Assembly (NCBI GenBank): GCA_019448385.1
Contig: JAGTXO010000057.1
Coordinates: 124,001-188,000, forward strand
Direction: 5' to 3'
DNA length: 64,000 bases
Source: Diacronema lutheri
Taxonomy: Eukaryota; Haptophyta; Pavlovophyceae; Pavlovales; Pavlovaceae
The notes under the pieces were generated by a model, which worked only from the letters and a program-made list of their open reading frames with translations, was not told the DNA's origin and did not search any database. Shown one piece after another: positions 61,401-64,000 of this stretch. Both the position numbers and the translations under genes were made by a program. Positions within the stretch are counted from its first letter, which is position 1, and each line of letters begins with the position of its first letter.

Positions 61401-64000
61401 CTCGAGCGCGACGAGCTCAACGAGGCGGTCGGATGCGTCGTCGGCGTCTTCGCGCTGCGCGCATGCGCGGCGAGCTGCGCGCAGTGCGCGCAGCTGCGCG
61501 GCTGGGTGGCGTGGAAGAGCGCGCACGCGGGCGTGCTCACCGTCGACCAGTCCGCATCGCTCCGGCTGTCCGACGTGGCCGTGGCCGACAACCACATCGG
61601 AATCACGCTCAACTTCCACCGGCCGAGCAGCGCGACCGACGGTGAGCACCGCGTTGTCTATCACAACGTCTCGCTGCTCGGTTCGACAGCCGCGTCAACG
61701 TGCGCCGAGTCGGCCGCGTGCCGAGCGCACGGCCAGTTTGGAGGGGACGTGGCAAAGGCGACCGCGCAGGGCTGCAATTCGGTCGTCGGCGGCGCGTGGC
61801 GGCGCGTGGGCGTCCTCGGCCACATGGTGAATTCGCTCGGCAAGCTGTGCGAGGCGAGCGGCGCGCTCGCCGTCTGCCGGCCGCCTAACACGCCGGTGAA
61901 GGAGTGCGTGATGCCGTGGGAGCACCGCATCGGCACCGTCGGCTCGCGCCACTCGGAGGCGTTCTGGTCGGCCGTCACGTTTGGCCACTTTGCGCCCGAC
62001 GACTGCGGCGAGCCGTCGGTTGCGTTCGCGCTCAATCCGACCGCGGTCGACGTCGGGCACACCAACCGCTTCTCGGGCGTGCGCTGGTCGACCAGCGCGT
62101 CGCCCGCCTCGCGCTTCGCCCTCGAGCCGTGGGCCGCGAACGCGGACAACCGCGTGCGCGACTGCGCACCGGGCGGCGACTGCGACGGCCTGCGCCACGT
62201 GCTCATCGTCGACGAGGACGGCTCGCTGAGCGGCAGCGGGCAGGCGGACAGTACGCTCGTGCCGCTCTCCAACCCGGCGAGCGCGAGCGCGAGCTGCGTC
62301 GGCCGCGCCGGCCACTTTGTGTGCGCGGGCGAGCGGCGGCGCATCGTGCGCTACGAGATGCCCGGCGCGCTCACCTCGGAGTCAGGCCGTACCTTTGGCC
62401 GCTTCAAGCTGCACCGCGTGTCCGACGGGCGGCAGTCGTGGTCGCGCGGCCCCTTCGATGACATGTGCCTCCCGTCGATGGGCGCGCAGACGCGCCACTG
62501 GGCGGTGCGGCCGCGCGACGAGTACAACCTCACCTTCTTCGCCTCGCCGCCAAAGCTGCACGCCGTGCACCTCGCCGACGACGACCCGGCCGACTCGGTC
62601 GTGCTGCGCCTCTTCCTCACGCAGCCCTTCGCCTTTGACGTCTTCGAGGATGGCGTGCGCCTCGACGGCGCCGACTCGTCCGACGCGCGCACCTTTGCCG
62701 GCGAGGGCGCGCCGCGCCTCCCGGCGCTGAGCGACCCGCACGGCACGCACGCCTTCGACCCGCAGGAGCGCCGGCTCTTCGTGACGGTGCGCGGTGGCGC
62801 GGGCCGCACGCGCGGCGGCGGCACGCTGCTGCTGCGGCTGCTGATGGTCGTGCAGCTCTCGCTGACGCTCTCCGTGCCCCTGGCCGAGTTCGACGGCGCC
62901 AACCTAGTCGCGCACCTTGCGACCCTCCTCTCGATCGCGCCCGGCCGGATCAAAGTCGTGCAGGTGCAGCCGGCCGCGCCGCTCAGCGCCGGGCGCAGGC
63001 TCTCCGCCGGCGGCGACGCGCAGACGAGCGTGCGCGTGCAGATCGTCGAGCCGGACGTGCCGATCGTCGACGACCTCGCGCACGCCGCGCAGTCGGACGA
63101 GCGAGCCGCGCAGTCGGAAGGAGGAGGCGGAAGCGGCGGCGGCAGCGTCGGAGGCGCCAACGCGACCAACGCGACCGCCGCGCCGATGGGCGGCCTGTTC
63201 AGCGCGGAGAGCATCGCCGCGCTCGACAGCGTCGCGCACAGCCTCTCGGACGCGAACTTTTCGGCGGGCCTGAGCGAGGCGCTCAACTCGAGCGCGTTCG
63301 TGCAGGGCGTGGAGCAGAGCGCCATCCTCGCGCCGTTGCCACCGCTCCCGCCGCCCGCGCCGCCGCCCTCGCCCGCCGACCGCGCGTCGGCGTCGGCCGC
63401 ACCTGCGACGGCGCGCAGCGGCGGCGACGCGACCGAGGCGGGCGAGGGCGACGCGACGCACCGCGCGGGCGCGCTGCCCCGCGTCGACGCGGCGGTCGTG
63501 CCCGCCGCGGCCGTGAGCGCGGCGCTCGGCCTCGCGCTCGTCGCCGCGCTGTCGGTGCGCTTGTGCCGGATGCAGCGCGGCGCCAAGTCGACCGCGGACG
63601 GCGTGTCACCCGCCGCCGTGGGTTGGTGGCGCCGGCCAAGGCGCGCGTCATCGTTCGCGCCGTACCGCGCGTCGTCGTTCGAGCGGCGGATGCGCGGCGA
63701 TCCGACGTACGCGCGGCCCTTCTCGACAACCGACGAGCAGCCCACGTGGCAGCTCGAGGCGCCCTCCGAGCCGGGCTCGCGCCAGACGTCCGCGCGCGGC
63801 GAGCAAAGCGACGACGTGTGGCTCGTCAGCGGCGAGACGTTTGCGTCGCGCCTCTTTGCGCTCTCGCGTGAGAGCTCGCGGCCGGCGGGCGCGTCGCCGC
63901 GCGGCTCGTCGGCGGGCACGCCTCGCCAGACGATCTTTTCCAACCTGTTTGGCGGCAGCGCGCGCGACAGCTCGCCGCGCGCCGCGGTGCTGCGCGGCGA
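49947..64000 (+). CDS. Giant fibrocystin-L (PKHD1L1)-like type I receptor, 3' end cut by window edge
   Basis: Open without intron from ATG 49947 to the right edge: at least 4,684 residues. A signal peptide (LVTLALTLALTLLPLSWA) is followed by IPT/TIG domains (FPTRGSTFGGTYIVIEGEGF; VWPTAGGAVGGQSLTLAG), a PA14 domain (AVGYFIPPVDGEYTFFVAAD, about residues 382-525), more IPT domains (near 52980, 53680, 53970, 55065, 56230, 57050), a PPPSPPPP linker (53283-53535) and a Cys-rich PAN-like insert (about 55500). Two G8 domains follow (57385-57760, WSDERSWLHSEKPADGDSVI; 59940-60420, RWSDPAVWE...PRAGDNVNV) with parallel beta-helix (PbH1) segments between and after. FDPQERRLFVTVRGG (about 62755) matches the fibrocystin C-terminal region. 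One transmembrane helix (AAVSAALGLALVAALSVRLC, about 63510-63570) precedes a Ser/Arg-rich cytoplasmic tail. It likely sits on the cell surface or cilium; ligand unknown. Confidence 0.9.
53283..53535 (+). repeat. (PPPPSP)n linker array in the fibrocystin-like gene
   Basis: About fifteen near-identical 15-bp units (CCGCCGCCGAGCCCG) encode PPPSP repeats between two IPT-rich regions. Such SPPPP tracts are hydroxyproline-rich-glycoprotein-like in algae. Antisense and other-frame open reading frames across it are artefacts. Confidence 0.92.

Noticed and set aside
56325-61664. 1,779-codon minus-strand ORF
   Set aside because: Antisense of the fibrocystin-like gene, which has domains in the correct frame; the product is Arg/Val/His-rich without motifs.
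1-64000. Mobile or viral elements
   Set aside because: I looked for reverse transcriptase, integrase, transposase, capsid-like proteins and terminal repeats and saw none.

Overview
The window is nuclear DNA of a eukaryote with an extremely G+C-rich, compact genome, most likely a unicellular alga. The pointers are spliceosomal introns, mitochondrial and plastid-type presequences, an exon-junction-complex subunit, centrosome/Golgi/membrane proteins, proline-serine PPPSPPPP linkers and a cyanobacterial/plastid-like LepA. Third codon positions are nearly all G or C. A haptophyte (for example a pavlovophyte) fits best, but this is an inference from gene content and base composition, not proven. 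I see no transposon, viral insertion, CRISPR array, rRNA or convincing tRNA.

Layout. 1-3.5 kb: two minus-strand genes, EF4/LepA (cut by the left edge) and a CFDP1/SWC5 chromatin-remodelling subunit. 3.7-12.4 kb: a giant plus-strand coiled-coil protein with CEP350-like features. 12.4-13.5 kb: a convergent spacer with a 13-copy 26-bp minisatellite. 13.5-17.7 kb (-): a Barentsz/CASC3 (MLN51) homologue. 17.8-20.3 kb (+): a CASP/COY1 Golgi golgin. 20.8-24.0 kb (-): a LARP1-like La-motif protein with a hydrophobic C terminus. 24.2-25.2 kb (-): a probable organelle-targeted conserved unknown. 25.3-27.6 kb (+): TCF25/Rqc1. 27.8-32.5 kb (+): an IBTK-like ankyrin/RCC1/BTB protein. 32.6-35.0 kb (-): a Notch-repeat/kringle type I membrane protein. 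35.0-35.9 kb (+): a TrmB-like methyltransferase. 36.2-39.8 kb (-): an N-myristoylatable EF-hand protein phosphatase. 39.9-40.5 kb (+): adenylate kinase 6/Fap7. 40.6-41.7 kb (-): an orphan. 41.8-45.3 kb (+): pyruvate carboxylase. 45.6-46.7 kb (-): a coiled-coil protein. 47.0-49.0 kb (-): STI1/HOP. 49.1-49.6 kb (+): a tail-anchored CS-domain protein. 49.9-64 kb (+): a giant fibrocystin-L (PKHD1L1)-like receptor cut by the right edge.

I resolved exon structures by hand from reading frame, phase and family conservation. Of 21 introns, 14 begin GTGCGC and nearly all end in a G/C-rich stretch followed by CAG. Sizes run from about 93 to 330 nt. Ten genes, including the 14-kb fibrocystin-like gene, show no intron. 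Genes are packed head-to-head repeatedly: start codons lie 15, 38, 95, 110, 127, 137 and 137 bp apart in seven divergent pairs.

The set does not form one pathway. There is a loose enrichment for translation and protein quality control: EF4, LARP1-like, Barentsz, TCF25, Fap7, STI1 and the CS-domain protein. STI1 and the CS-domain protein sit head-to-head over one shared TATA-rich 110-bp spacer. The most unusual objects are the Notch-repeat/kringle membrane protein, the myristoylatable five-EF-hand phosphatase, the tail-anchored CS protein, the La-motif protein with a membrane-like tail and a triplicated hairpin motif upstream of a coiled-coil gene.
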